Source of the DNA: Pseudogymnoascus destructans
Taxonomy: Eukaryota > Ascomycota > Leotiomycetes > Thelebolales > Thelebolaceae
NCBI RefSeq assembly: GCF_001641265.1
Contig: NW_020167533.1
Span: 1,054,001-1,118,000, forward strand
Length of the DNA stretch: 64,000 nt
Direction of reading: 5' to 3'
Part shown: piece after piece, positions 36,706-47,417 of the stretch
Numbering within the stretch: position 1 is the first letter of the stretch
How the letters are laid out: each line of letters begins with the position of its first letter
Translations under genes and position numbers: made by a program
Notes under the pieces: model-generated
Seen by the model: the letters and a program-made list of their open reading frames with translations, nothing else
The model's database searches: none
Told to the model about the DNA's origin: nothing

Positions 36706-37311
36706 TGTGTCAACGGCGTCGCAATATTGAGCTGGCAACCCAGCAGAGAGACTTGATGAATCCAGATTGACGGGCGAGTGGTTGGAGTGTGATTGGGTGT
36801 TGTTCCACAGGGTCTTAGGGTTACCACCGAAGTGTTAGGGGCTCTATTCGGAGACCATGAGGATGATGAGGTGAGATGTTGGGTGACGAGTGATTTGGCA
36901 GTTGTTACGCCTCGTCTTATTGACAGTCGCGGTACAAACGCCTGGCCCAATCCTGTTCCTGTTACGCGGAAGTTCAGCTGGCAAGGTAAACGCGATACAC
37001 GCGACACACGTGCATATTAAAGTGTTCCCCCTTTGGTACTTTCGCGATCAGCCATCGGGTTCTTGTTTAGGGCCTACTCGCGTCATACTTGGTCGGCAAA
37101 AGCCAATTAGACGCGCCAATCCGCCCCGTCGGGGTTGAACTCCGACATTGGCGATATATTTCATGGAATAGTCGCCTTTTATATACACAATCCCCGCATA
37201 CAATAAAACATCACTCTGATCAATTGATCTTTACTTTTTGCTCGACGTTTCACTCATTTTGCCGCCACATCGTCGTCATCGCAACGTTGTAGTTTTTCAT
37301 ACGCATCCAAA
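36706..37311. other. Divergent promoter region between TEM1 and GCV3
   Basis: About 600 bp between divergent starts. No domain-bearing frame is seen. A minus-strand frame (36465-37007) overlapping the GTPase leader has no recognisable content. Confidence 0.55.
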
Positions 37312-37869
37312 ATGGCTTCAATAATGAGATCCCTCCGCCCAGTGGCCTCGAGGTTTGCTGCTCGCACCAGCTCCGGAGTTCGCACCCAGAACTTTGCAGT
37401 CCGCTCATTCTCCGCACGAAGCGCTGGTTAGTTATTCCCTATAGTCGGTCGATTGAAGCTCACGATTCTAGCACCTGCAAAGAAGTTCACTACCGAGCAC
37501 GAATGGGTTGATGTGTCGGAGGATGGAAAGACTGGAACCTTGGGAATCTCCGATTACGCAGCGCACGCCCTTGGCGATGTAGTCTACGTTGAGCTCCCAA
37601 CTCTTCCAATGGAGGTTGAGGCCGGCGATACCATCGGAGCCGTCGAGTCGGTCAAGTCTGCTTCGGACATCAACTCCCCGATCACATGCACAATCACAGA
37701 GGTCAACAACATTTTGGAGGAGAAGCCAGGAACCATCAACAACGCACCAGAGGATACTGGCGCCGGCGGCGGATGGATTGCAAAGGTTGAGATTGGAGAG
37801 CAGGGACTTAAGGATTTGGAGGGGCTGATGGATGCGGCTGCATACAAGAAGTTTTCGGCTTCGGAATAA
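37312..37869 (+). CDS. GCV3: Glycine cleavage system H protein, mitochondrial
   Basis: Two exons, 37312..37426 and 37472..37869, give 170 aa with closing phases (45-nt intron). The first 40 residues (MASIMRSLRPVASRFAARTS, then RSFSARSAG) form a mitochondrial presequence. The mature domain begins KKFTTEHEWV. The lipoyl-lysine lies in GAVESVKSASDINSP, near residue 100. The family landmarks LGDVVYVELP, GTINNAPEDTGAGGGW and the C-terminal MDAAAYKKF are present. The H protein carries the aminomethyl group between the P, T and L proteins in glycine breakdown. The length fits the family. Confidence 0.96.
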
Positions 37870-38112
37870 ATAGGGAGATGGCTTGGGTAGATCAGTGTAT
37901 ATCTGTTGGACAGTCGACAATACAAAAGAGTTTTTGGCTTTAGCATTGGGTTGATTTATTCATTAGAAGTGTGTGACGTCTTGGTGACATTGAGGCATAA
38001 GCTCTGTCTGTAACGCTATGTATCTACAGGTAACCATCAACAACGCACCAGAGGCGGTCTCGCACACCCGGCAATCAGTTCCTGAGAAGCTACCTCCTTT
38101 GCAATGACCGGT
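37870..38112. other. Short intergenic region with a copy of a GCV3 coding segment
   Basis: Between the convergent ends of GCV3 and HEM3. It includes 23 bp (38032-38054) identical to GCV3 exon 2 at 37731-37753. Confidence 0.8.
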
Positions 38113-39177
38113 CTATGCAGCCGGCCCATCCACGACCACATCTTTGGTGAGGTTGATTGCCTGCAAAATCTTGGACGCACCCTTGGCAATCAGATCCTGA
38201 GCCACAGCCAAGCCAAACTCCTCGGCCTCCTTCACCGTAAGGACCTCGGCGAGCGTCTCCGCTTCTACGGCCTCCGTCCCATCCAAGCTAACAACAATTG
38301 ACTTCATCAGCAGCTTGCCCTCCTCAATCCATTCAGTCTCCACGCCTATTGGTACGCTGCAACCACCTTCCAAGGTTCTCAGCAAGCTTCTTTCAGCCAG
38401 GCATGCCAGCAGAGCATCGTTATCTATTAACTTCGTGAGAAGCGACTGAGTCTTTTCGTCGTCACTTCGGATCTCAATCCCCAGGGCACCCTGTCCGACG
38501 GCATGAAGAATTCCTCCTCCCGGGGTCTTCGAATCGAGATGCTGCGTGATTCTATCGGCGAGGCCAACCCGCTCCAACCCTGCCGCCGCCAAAATCAAAC
38601 AGGCGTATTCGCCATCTTCGGCGTCGAGTTTGTCCAGTCTCGTCCCCAAGTTACCCCTCACGTCTTTGAATTTTAAACTTGGGAATTTCCTCGCAATCTG
38701 TGCGCTTCTCCTCACGCTGCTCGTCCCCACGACGGATCCAGCGGGAAGTTCGGCAATGCTCTTGTATGGGAGGCTTGGCTTCATGACCACCACATCTCGT
38801 GCATTTTCGCGGCTCGTGATGGCGCCGATCTTGCACTGTGGTGGAAGCTGGGTCGGCATATCTTTCAGGCTGTGCACGATGAGATCCAGCGAGCCGTCGA
38901 GGAGCCCATGTTCAAGCTCAAACGTCCAGAGGGATTTCGCGCCAAAACTGTGAAGCGGAGTTACTTGGTTCTTGTCACCCATTGTTGCCATGGCGTGAAT
39001 CTTGAACTCGGTCTCGGGGTAGGCGGCTTTGAGGGCATCGTGCACAATCTGGGCTTGTATGAGCGCGAGCTTCGACCTTCGGGTGCCAATGTTGACCGTG
39101 TTGGTTGTGGGCATCGTGATGGTGGGGTCGAGTGGGGGGCGGGAGGAGGTAGACGGGAGCTGCTCGTGAGTTGCCAT
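38113..39177 (-). CDS. HEM3: Porphobilinogen deaminase (hydroxymethylbilane synthase)
   Basis: Single-exon gene of 354 aa. It condenses four porphobilinogen units to hydroxymethylbilane in haem synthesis, in the cytosol. Landmarks are IGTRRSKLALIQA at the start of domain 1, LIVHSLKDMPT, GTSSVRRSAQI, the KDVRGNLGTRLDKL segment, and GQGALGIEIR. The dipyrromethane cofactor cysteine lies in EGGCSVPIGVE, near residue 275. The length agrees with eukaryotic enzymes. A second in-frame Met (TMPTTNTVNIG) lies about 20 codons in and is closer to the conserved start, so the exact N-terminus is uncertain. No intron is needed. Confidence 0.96.
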   Translation of the reverse strand: MATHEQLPSTSSRPPLDPTITMPTTNTVNIGTRRSKLALIQAQIVHDALKAAYPETEFKIHAMATMGDKNQVTPLHSFGAKSLWTFELEHGLLDGSLDLIVHSLKDMPTQLPPQCKIGAITSRENARDVVVMKPSLPYKSIAELPAGSVVGTSSVRRSAQIARKFPSLKFKDVRGNLGTRLDKLDAEDGEYACLILAAAGLERVGLADRITQHLDSKTPGGGILHAVGQGALGIEIRSDDEKTQSLLTKLIDNDALLACLAERSLLRTLEGGCSVPIGVETEWIEEGKLLMKSIVVSLDGTEAVEAETLAEVLTVKEAEEFGLAVAQDLIAKGASKILQAINLTKDVVVDGPAA

Positions 39178-39460
39178 GATGTCGATTGTTTGCGTGGATG
39201 GGGAGTATGGATTCGTGGATGTGTTTTGGAAGTGTTCTGGATTCTATGTGGCAACCCCACGTCCTAAATATTACTTCCCCGCTAACAGCTTAGTAAGCAT
39301 AACCCCGGGTTTTGTGGACGGTACCACGTGACATAGCCTTAGTTTATGTATTTCGCGTAGTATTCAGGATCTTCGGATATCATCAATATTAACATCAGAA
39401 AGAGGGACATTGTTATTTGAACTATTCTTTTTCCTCGCGACGTTACACAATTGTCACCGT

Positions 39461-39566
39461 CGTATTGTTACTGGCAAATCGTTGCTCTGTCATGCCAGTA
39501 TTGATACTGGCAAATGGTTGCTCTGTCATCGTCGTATTGATACTGGCAAATCGTTGCTCCGTTGTC
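39461..39566. repeat. 36-bp tandem repeat, about 3 copies
   Basis: Units built on ATTGATACTGGCAAATCGTT and GCTCTGTCATCGTCGT repeat with a period of 36 bp and a few substitutions (ATTGTTACTGG in the first, AAATGG in the second). Confidence 0.9.
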
Positions 39567-39843
39567 AGGTTGTGAGTTCAGAGTTCTAGTACATACCCAT
39601 ATTACATAACGCCCCTACAATCCTGCCCCTATACCCCCTAACTAGCCATTTAGAGTAGACTGTTTCTATAACTATACCTGTATAACCTCTATTTCCTAAA
39701 GCTTTTAAGTAAGCAGGGTTAGAAAATCAATTATAATCACGAGTATTGTCGAGCGGCGCCGTGGGCGCCGGTTTGTAAGCAGCCTGCCGTGAAGCCACGA
39801 AAGCACGTGATTGGGCATTGGTCACGTGACACCAACGCGTCAA

Positions 39844-39888
39844 ACTATGTGGAAATATTCGCATCAAACGCGAATATTTCCACATAGT
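39844..39888. repeat. Perfect inverted repeat, 19-bp arms, 7-nt spacer
   Basis: The left arm is ACTATGTGGAAATATTCGC and the spacer is ATCAAAC. The right arm is the exact reverse complement. It lies about 700 bp upstream of HEM3 in AT-rich DNA. Confidence 0.95.
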
Positions 39889-40190
39889 GTAGTGCATGCA
39901 TTACTAAGCTGCAGCGCATAGACTACTAATGCGGTCCACTATAGCATCTACTGAATACAAAAGGAATTGTCACCAGCATTGCCAATGTTTCTAATAATGC
40001 ATAGAGTTTGCAAGGTAATGACTGTCGGTTGGCGACTGCTTTCTATTGAACTTCATAACGGTACTAGTTCCTTCTTGATCAGCAGCCTCCATAAGGGTAA
40101 AGCTAAATACATAATAAAACAGCTGTGACTCTGATAACTTCAAAAGAAGGTCGAGGCTGTGATCTGCCCTAACTTCTCTTCAACAAGACT

Positions 40191-40997
40191 TCAGCCGATA
40201 ATCCGGTACTCCGTCTGCGGCGAGTCGAGCTCTGACCTCCTCGGCGTCTTACCAACAGGCGGGTCGGAGGCGAGAACGACGCGAGTATACGGCTCCCCGG
40301 ACGGCCGGTAGAGCGGGACCTTGACGTCACAAGGGGCTAATTTGCCCGTATGACAAAGGTTATAATAGTCGATGAACTGTTGGCATCCCAGGATGGGCTC
40401 CACACATTGGGCGATAGTGTACTTGCTGTTACAGTCGAGTCTCAATTGTTTCACGCATAGCCCAGTATAATCGATATAGAAAGCCCAGGTCTCAATGCGG
40501 CAGCGGTATCCAGGCAGGCACGTTTCCTGGTAGGAAACCGTTTTGGTGAACGTTCCGCCGTTGGTCCTGGTGTCGGAATATGACGCCGAGACCTCGGCAC
40601 CAACGCCTTTTCCCTCTGCAGAAAGCTTTGCGCCAATGGTCCAACCGACAGTCCGGGATTTTATGATCGCTGTCGAGTTTGTCGCAGTCAGTATGCTGTT
40701 GGCTGGGTTAAAGTTGTCCATATTTGCGTCCTCATTGACGGTGTATTTGACGGTTGGTTTTCCCGATGACAGCAAATAGCGCTCAAATTTCCCAATTTTG
40801 GGGCACTTTCCCCAGTTCTCCAGGCAGGTTGATTCCCAGCGCCTTGGTGATTCAAAGTACGGCGTGTGCTCCAAGTCGATTTTGAAGTTGTGTTCGATCT
40901 GTGACATGATTTGCATAACATCATTGGCGTACTCTGATCCGATGCTATAAGCGCGCGCAGCGAAGAGGGAGACGGAAACCAGTACTACGGGAATCAT
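40191..40997 (-). CDS. Cysteine-rich secreted protein of unknown function
   Basis: Single exon, 268 aa. The N-terminus (MIPVVLVSVSLFAARAYS) is a clear signal peptide with cleavage probable after AYS. The mature part has ten cysteines, arranged mostly in close pairs, which suggests five disulfides. A central Gly/Ser/Ala-rich stretch (GWTIGAKLSAEGKG, then SASYSDTRTNGGTFTKT) has an alternating beta-type pattern. The segment CLPGYRCRIETWAFYIDYTG follows it. I recall similar layouts among fungal secreted proteins of unknown role. A beta-rich fold resembling pore-forming proteins is possible but is only an impression. It could be an effector candidate. Gene and secretion are well supported; function is not. 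Confidence 0.8.
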   Translation of the reverse strand: MIPVVLVSVSLFAARAYSIGSEYANDVMQIMSQIEHNFKIDLEHTPYFESPRRWESTCLENWGKCPKIGKFERYLLSSGKPTVKYTVNEDANMDNFNPANSILTATNSTAIIKSRTVGWTIGAKLSAEGKGVGAEVSASYSDTRTNGGTFTKTVSYQETCLPGYRCRIETWAFYIDYTGLCVKQLRLDCNSKYTIAQCVEPILGCQQFIDYYNLCHTGKLAPCDVKVPLYRPSGEPYTRVVLASDPPVGKTPRRSELDSPQTEYRIIG

Positions 40998-42923
40998 TTT
41001 GGTTGGGAGGAGGAAAGAGTTATGAGTGTATTGAACCTGAGTCGTGAGAGCTTAGAGAGGAGGAAGTGACGACGTCTTTATATACCCGGCAACGCTACGT
41101 TTTCGGACTTGTTGAAATACCTCGTCAGGGTTGGGTATTGTGAGCCTATAGCTGGTCTTGGTTCCTGCCATATCCAAACAGGAGTTGGTGAGCCAAGACT
41201 CGGCGTTCATGGAGCCAGGTGGAATACGCCTCATTTACATAATATCTAATCAAATTCGGTATCACGAAGGACAGACCATGATTTAGCGACATCTGTAAAA
41301 GAAAAAGAAAAAGAAAAAAAAAAGAAAAAGAAAAAGAAAAAGAAAAAGAAAAAGAAAGTACGTCTGTAAACACTGATTCCATGCTAGATAACGTGCTACA
41401 GATGATTGGCTACGAGATGTTGAAGCATTTTGACAGCCCATCTCTCTGAATTAGTGTACGTGAACTTTACTAGGACTACCTAATTTTTGTATGAGGTATG
41501 GTTACAGTAATCCACTGTAACGCGTAAGCCCAGGGTCTCACGGGAGTCCAGGGAACCAGGTCAGAAGGCAGGAATTGAGATCGTATTGCAAGATTCAGAG
41601 TGGTCACTACATATTAGACATGATAACGTGCTACAGACGATTGGCTACGAGATGTTAAGGCATTTTGACAGCCCATCTCTCTGAATTAGTGTACGTGAAC
41701 TTTACTAGGACTGCCTATTTTTGTATGAGGTATGGTTACAGTAATCCACTGTAACGCGTAAGCCCAGGGTCTCACGGGAGTCCAGGGAACCAGGTCAGAA
41801 GGCAGGAATTGAGATCGTATTGCAAGATTCAGAGTGGTCAATACATATTAGACATGAAATAAAAGATCATCAACATTGCGCTTGTGCTAAAATACCAGGG
41901 TCCATTGAGCACCTTTTTCAAGCCCTTCTCTGAAGCCTACCAATCCAACGATAGCTTCTCGTTGGATTGGATTCCGATTTTCTCCTCGGAATCGTTCGTG
42001 TCTCGCTCTCGGTTATGCTCATACGCAGTTGCTGTCGGATGTATCTTAACCGTTATATAGAGGGAAATACAACGTCCGTAATTTAGTTCATACTCGTCGG
42101 GTGGTCCCGCGTGGGCCTCAGGCACCAGCGGGGTTAACAACATTTTAGATTAAGTAGCATGATGGCCCGCGATCGACAGGGGTTAACCACCCTTAACTCC
42201 GTCCACAGCTCCCCACTTCCCCCCGCTGAAACGCAGCCCTCTGCCACTAGTGGCACTAGTGGCATATCGTTACCATTGAAATGCGACGATCTCGCGTTCC
42301 ATCCACTAGTGGCCTGCCAAGCTTTGAACCTGCCAAGGCTGGGTTTGGCCCGTGCTCCCCCTGGCCCCCCGGCCGCTGAGCCACTCATCGATCCGTTTTG
42401 GGATCACTCGACCGGCAGAATGCTGAGCAGTACGCCCTTACACTCGTATCCGCTGCTGCCACCATGTAGATCTCGACGACCCTTCTTGTCTTCCCTATCT
42501 CAGCTGTTCGAGAAGGCCCATTAGGATGCTGCTCAAAATACAAGTTGTAGGGATAGCTAGGCAGAAGCCAGCCACATCGTCATGAGGCATATTTGCGATT
42601 GGCGAGGTCGTATTGCGTAGAGTCGATTGTGCAGGCTGAGCCTGAGTTGTTGTAATCTATAGATGGCTTGGTTGCGGAGGCTATGATGATACGATGCTAG
42701 GCTGAGAACGCTTGAGTGTATCCCTTTAGTATCCGGCGCTTGGCCAGGCAACAGCGTTCAACCTTTGTGCCAGTTGAGAAATCACGGATCATCTGGAGTC
42801 TGGCGCTTGCAGCTTTACTGGATTGCAGTTGGCGCGTGGCATTTATTCAACTTCTATCCATGTCTCCTCGACCATGATAAAGATCGGCAAGCTGCATTGG
42901 TTGTCGTCTATCAGGACTAAATA
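40998..42923. other. Intergenic region with a purine microsatellite and a 235-bp tandem duplication
   Basis: It contains an (AAAAAG)n tract (41296-41356) and a two-copy tandem duplication (41387-41856). A 121-codon plus-strand frame at 42159-42524 has no recognisable domain. The rest is non-coding up to the TA at 42922-42923 that flanks the next transposon. Confidence 0.6.
41387..41856. repeat. 235-bp tandem duplication carrying an LTR-like fragment
   Basis: Copy 1 is 41387-41621 and copy 2 is 41622-41856. They differ by only a few bases and a small T-run indel. Each copy ends with about 80 bp (from TGTAACGCGTAAGCCCAGGG) that resembles the start of the Gypsy LTR at 51771 (TGTAAAGTCGTAGGACCCAG). 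A related, truncated LTR was therefore probably part of the duplicated unit. Confidence 0.88.
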
Positions 42924-45133
42924 ATCGTTGGTTCTCAAACCACCGCCTGGAGGCGGTTGGCAAAAGCGAACTGGGACGCGAAAGCGATTGTGGGACACTT
43001 CGGGAGCGGACTCGCGACGCGACACGACCGACCATGAACACGACTGACAACGTAACAATGCTGTAAATATATATAAGTTATAGAATTAAATAATTAAAAA
43101 AGATTTGGATCAATATTGTCAGGCAGTGATTGATCATCACAGCCACCGTCACTTGCATCGTGAATCATGTCGTAGTCCAAGCCTGCAAAGTTCACGTACC
43201 CACTCTCCTCGATGGCTAACAGTCGGTCTGCCTCCTCCTCCTCCTCACGTTTCTTCTGTGTAACGTCCGGGTCAATGATTTCTGTACGTAAGCCAATTGG
43301 TGGCTCCGTGTCTGGGTTACTTTTTTGAAATTCATGTAGGTCCTTTTTCCGTGTACGTTCTGCCTTCCGTGCATCGATGCCAGCACGGAGCTGCATCTTA
43401 CGCTCAACGTTCACCATGCGTGTTCTCTCTCTTTTCTCCCGTGCTTCTTCTAAAAGTTGCTCCTTTACCTTCTTCTCATAAATCCTTTGCCGTGCATGTT
43501 CAACTGTAATAGCACCGCCTTTTTGAATAGATTTCCGACTTCTAACCTTCCGCTGTCGTTGCTCAGTCATAATAGTAGTAATTTGTACAAGCTCTGACTG
43601 GAACAGCTCAGCCTCTGTTAACTGAGTTTGGATTTCAGTATAAGAAGATGCCCACTTTTGCCGTGACGGTGAACTAAGGATCTTATCAAATGTTTGACTC
43701 CATGTTGAAAGATCATAACTTGCTTGAAATGCGCGTTGTGGTGTTTCTAAAACTTCTGGTTTTGCATATATAGCAACCTTCTCTTGAATCTTTTCATAGT
43801 TAGGTGGCCAAATACCTGCATCTCTAAAAGACTTGATACAGTTACCCTTTGTAAATGTCTGCTTACGGATAGTAGACAAGTCTCTAAAGAAAGATATAAC
43901 ATTATAATCTGTATCAAAATTCCGGATTGCTTGTTGAATTGCACGTCGGTGCCAATGTTTATATTGTGCAAACACAGTAACATCTAGCGGTTGTAGAATA
44001 TGCGTAAGATGAGACGGAAACACATGTAAGTGTATATTGTGTTGATGTGCAAGTATTATAAACTCTGGAACTTCATGTGAGACATGAGAGTCCATTATTA
44101 ACAATTTCGTTCTTATAGACGGTGTATGTTGAATAAAATGCTGTAGATATTCCATTGCAAGCTCAGAGTTTGTATATCCGGAATCGGATACTGCAACTTT
44201 CTCATCACCGTGTAGATTGTCATGGTACCAACTTTCCATGTGTAATTTTCCTTGTATAATAAGGAACGGTGGAAGTGCAATGCCAGCAGCTGAAATTGTC
44301 TCTATAACTGTAAGACTTTGTCTGTTCTCTGGAGCTTGTATATAAAGCTATAAATATTAGAATAATATAAAGTAAGATAAGTAGAAACAACTTACCTCCT
44401 TTACTGCAGATGGTACCAACACATGTTCACCGGTGCTCATTCCTACACGGAATCCAACTTCATCAAAGTTGTAGATATCACCTGCAGTAATATCTAGTTG
44501 ATTACACACATCTTTAAATTCATAAAACCATTCTTTAATAGCTGATACTTCATGAGATGCAACCCGTGCTGCTTCAATTGGCCGGGTTTTTATTGTATGG
44601 AAGTTGTGTTGTTGTGTCTTAATCCATGTCTGGAACCACCGTTGTGATGGTGGTGCACGTGTTGGAGTTTCTGCTGCACGTAGTTGGCAGATGGCACTGA
44701 ACACCATAGGCTTAGTTGCACCGTACCCATTTTCGTACGAGCGTTGGATGTATCTTTGTATAGCTGTAACTTGTACATCAGACAGTACTCTGTTCTGGCC
44801 TCCGCGTGGCACAGCGGTGCGTTGTGGTGATGCGCGTCGTTGTCGTAGTCGTATAGTCCGGAGCGTACTTGGGTTTACTCTGTACATCCGTGCTACTGTA
44901 GCACTCTTCTCTGTTGGGTTTTCATTTAAAAATTCAATGGCATTTAAAAGAGCTTCATTTTTATTTACTTCAACTACCGGCATAGTTGTGGTTGTAGTTG
45001 TGCTCGTTGTCGGTCATGTTCATGGTCGGTCGTGTCGCGTCGTGAGTCCGCTCCCGAAGTGTCCCACAATCGCTTTCGCGTCCCAGTTCGCTTTTGCCAA
45101 CCGCCTCCAGGCGGTGGTTTGAGAACCAACGAT
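42924..45133 (-). mobile_element. Intact pogo/Fot1-like (Tc1/mariner) DNA transposon
   Basis: A 2210-bp element flanked by TA on both sides (42922-42923 and 45134-45135), as expected for Tc1/mariner insertion. The terminal inverted repeats start ATCGTTGGTTCTCAAACC and run for about 117 bp with a single mismatch noticed (GGACTCGCGA against GGACTCACGA). Inside each repeat is a palindrome, ACCGCCTGGAGGCGGT. The near-identity of the long repeats and the unbroken transposase indicate a recent, possibly still active copy. A decayed relative lies at 12657-13912. Confidence 0.94.
43094..44983 (-). CDS. pogo/Fot1-family transposase
   Basis: Two exons, complement(44396..44983) and complement(43094..44347), give 613 aa. 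The 48-nt intron (GTAAGT...TAG) removes an in-frame stop. The N-terminus has a Psq/CENP-B-like helix-turn-helix pattern (SATVARMYRVNPSTLRTI) and a second CENPB-type region (WFQTWIKTQQHNF). The catalytic D residues are in NFDEVGFRVG, LLIMDSHVSHE and HILQPLDVTVF, the DD-D arrangement of pogo/Fot1 enzymes. The C-terminal 200 residues are highly charged with coiled-coil character, ending in an acidic segment (EEEEEADRLL). No frameshift is seen, so the enzyme may be active. It fills nearly the whole element between the inverted repeats. Confidence 0.93.
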
Positions 45134-47273
45134 TAACCAAATCACCAAATCTTGTAAATTGCACCTGTGAATAGCAGAGTGCAATACAGGGGGAGGATGA
45201 GCATCGTTGACTGCAGTTATTGTAGCTACATAATAGTTACAGCAGTAGAGAAGAACAATGCATTTGATCGGCGCCTTTCACAAACTTCTACGAATTATTG
45301 GAACTCAAAATGTGAACAGTCTGAGCGTAACTTGTTAGAATTGTCACACCGCAGTATAGGATAATATTACAAGAAGACCCTACTCTCGAATCCAAGATTG
45401 CCCCATGTCATATCCCACAGGTATCTATAATCCCATCTATTACCCAACATTCCCAAATTCTATAACCCACTCAAATTACGCAATAGAATTCATCACATCC
45501 CATCTCGACACTTTGGTCCACCACTATGAATCGTTCAAACGAAATGTCTCGCCAAGCGTCCCCTGGGTCTGTAACCCTTCGCATGATCCTCAGGTCCCTC
45601 ATTCCCATAACCATACACATGCACCGGCAAGCTAGTCGTAGGTACTGGCGGCGTGGTATAATGGATAGCTGATGTGGAGATATTGTAGCTGGATGTGAAG
45701 GTGCTAGTTGTGATGGTGGAGTTGTAATTTCCTGGTGGTTTGCCGGGGCCGGGGATGAGCTACCCCTTATGACGCGCGATGCCGCAGGTGCGGCATCGAT
45801 TTTGCGCGACGTGGTTGGTCGAGAATCGGCGAAAAGCGGGTCAGACTCTGCGGCATGTGTCTCTGTGGCATCGATTCTACACAATAGGTTATATGACGAC
45901 ATATGTGCTCCTCAGGCGTGCGAAACTCATGAAGTCACTCCTAAGTCGATAGCTATTGAGGTACAGAAGTTATTTAATGTTGAAGTTCTACGTGTTGGAG
46001 GTTTTAGTAGGGTGAGGGTACATAGGTACATAGGCCGAAAAACCGAAAATGCAATTACACCTATATACCTATGCTAGCCATTTAATCAATTGTACTGCAC
46101 TAACTAGCGATCCAACTTGATTGTATATATACATATTTACGTGCTCTAGAAGTGATAAAATCGCTCCCAAGTTGATAGCTATTGAGGTACAGAAGTTATT
46201 TAATGTTGAAGTTCTAGGTATTGGAGGTGTTGGACTTTAGTAGGGTGAGGGTACATAGGTACATAGGGCCGAAAATGCGAAAATGTGACACCGCTCCCAG
46301 CACCGGCCATGCCGCCTACACCACAACATGCCTGGCTGGAGCGCATAAGGTACCAATAAAACCGAAATGAAGTCCGTAGCTCATCAGGTACAAAAGTTAT
46401 CCAATGTTGAAGTTTGGGTAGGGGTACATAGGTACATAGGGCTAAAAAAAGCGAAAATGGGGGACGACCCCAAGTGAGCTACCCGGCAAAAAAGTCGAAA
46501 AAAGTCGAAAATGCAAAACAGGCCCCGATGGAGGCCAGCTTCCTAGTAAATGACTCAAAAGTCGAAAATTCCAAACGCAATTAATTTATTATAAATTCTG
46601 ACCAGAATAGGTTGCTCAACATTGTGTATAGGGCTGTTTTACCAGCAGAAGAAAATGGCTTCTTCAGAATTTTGATACAACTTCAAATGAGAGAGATATA
46701 TTCCAGATTTGGTAGGCAGGAACAGTGTGGCCAATAGTTTATCAGTTTATCAGTTTAACCAGTCCAGCCCAGTCCAGTGTAATGGTGGGTGCACCAGATG
46801 TGAGAATCTTGCCACCCAAGGAAGGGATGAATTTACTAAGACAACACACTGTCTTAGAAAACAGAGCCAAAGGGTCGTAGCTTAGACTATTCCACAACGC
46901 AGCAATCAGGTGTGTGATGTAGTGAAGTGGTTCAGACAAGTTGCAACAAATGTTGAGTCTGGGAACTCAGGGGTAAGTCAGAGGTTAACACCTCACTGAC
47001 TTTTCAGAAACAAGGAGTAACAAGATGAATGCTTGGAAGCTTGGAAAAGACGTGGAAGTATGTGATAGTCGATTTACTGTATTGTCTGCTTGCCCTTTCT
47101 TAAGGAAAGGGCAATCCTATTTATGCTAAAGGAGTGTAGTTCTCTCATTTTCCAAGACTTTCCATGATTACCAGGCTTGGTAACTGTAGTCGACGTAAGA
47201 GAATCCCATAGAACCATCTCTTAGGTTCGTAGCCTATAGGAAGTAAAAGGAGGTCCAAGGTCAGAGTACCCCT

Positions 47274-47417
47274 ATAGACAAATTATGTCATAGACAAATT
47301 ATGTCATAGACAAATTATGTCATAGACAAATTATGTCATAGACAAATTATGTCATAGACAAATTATGTCATAGACAAATTATGTCATAGACAAATTATGT
47401 CATAGACAAATTATGTC
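47274..47417. repeat. 16-bp satellite, 9 copies (ATAGACAAATTATGTC)
   Basis: Nine perfect head-to-tail copies. Each unit contains GACAAATTATGTC, an imperfect palindrome (GACA...TGTC). Confidence 0.96.

Larger units (their letters stand above)
39178..40190. other. Intergenic region with a 36-bp tandem repeat and a perfect palindrome
   Basis: It holds three copies of a 36-bp repeat (39461-39566), AT-rich DNA (39570-39760), CACGTGAC-type motifs near 39805-39830, and a perfect 19-bp-arm inverted repeat (39844-39888). No gene is seen. Confidence 0.65.

Noticed and set aside
42159..42524. 121-codon plus-strand frame before the pogo-like element
   Set aside because: Pro/Leu/Ser-rich with no motif, and it overlaps an open minus-strand frame. 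No evidence of a real gene.
45645..45675. tRNA-like phrase GGCGTGGTATAATGGATAGC
   Set aside because: It resembles a tRNA D-arm region, but no matching anticodon stem, T-arm or acceptor stem is found around it.
45471..45902. 143-codon minus-strand frame in the repeat-rich region
   Set aside because: No domain, no introns to test, and surrounded by decayed repeats. Not enough support.
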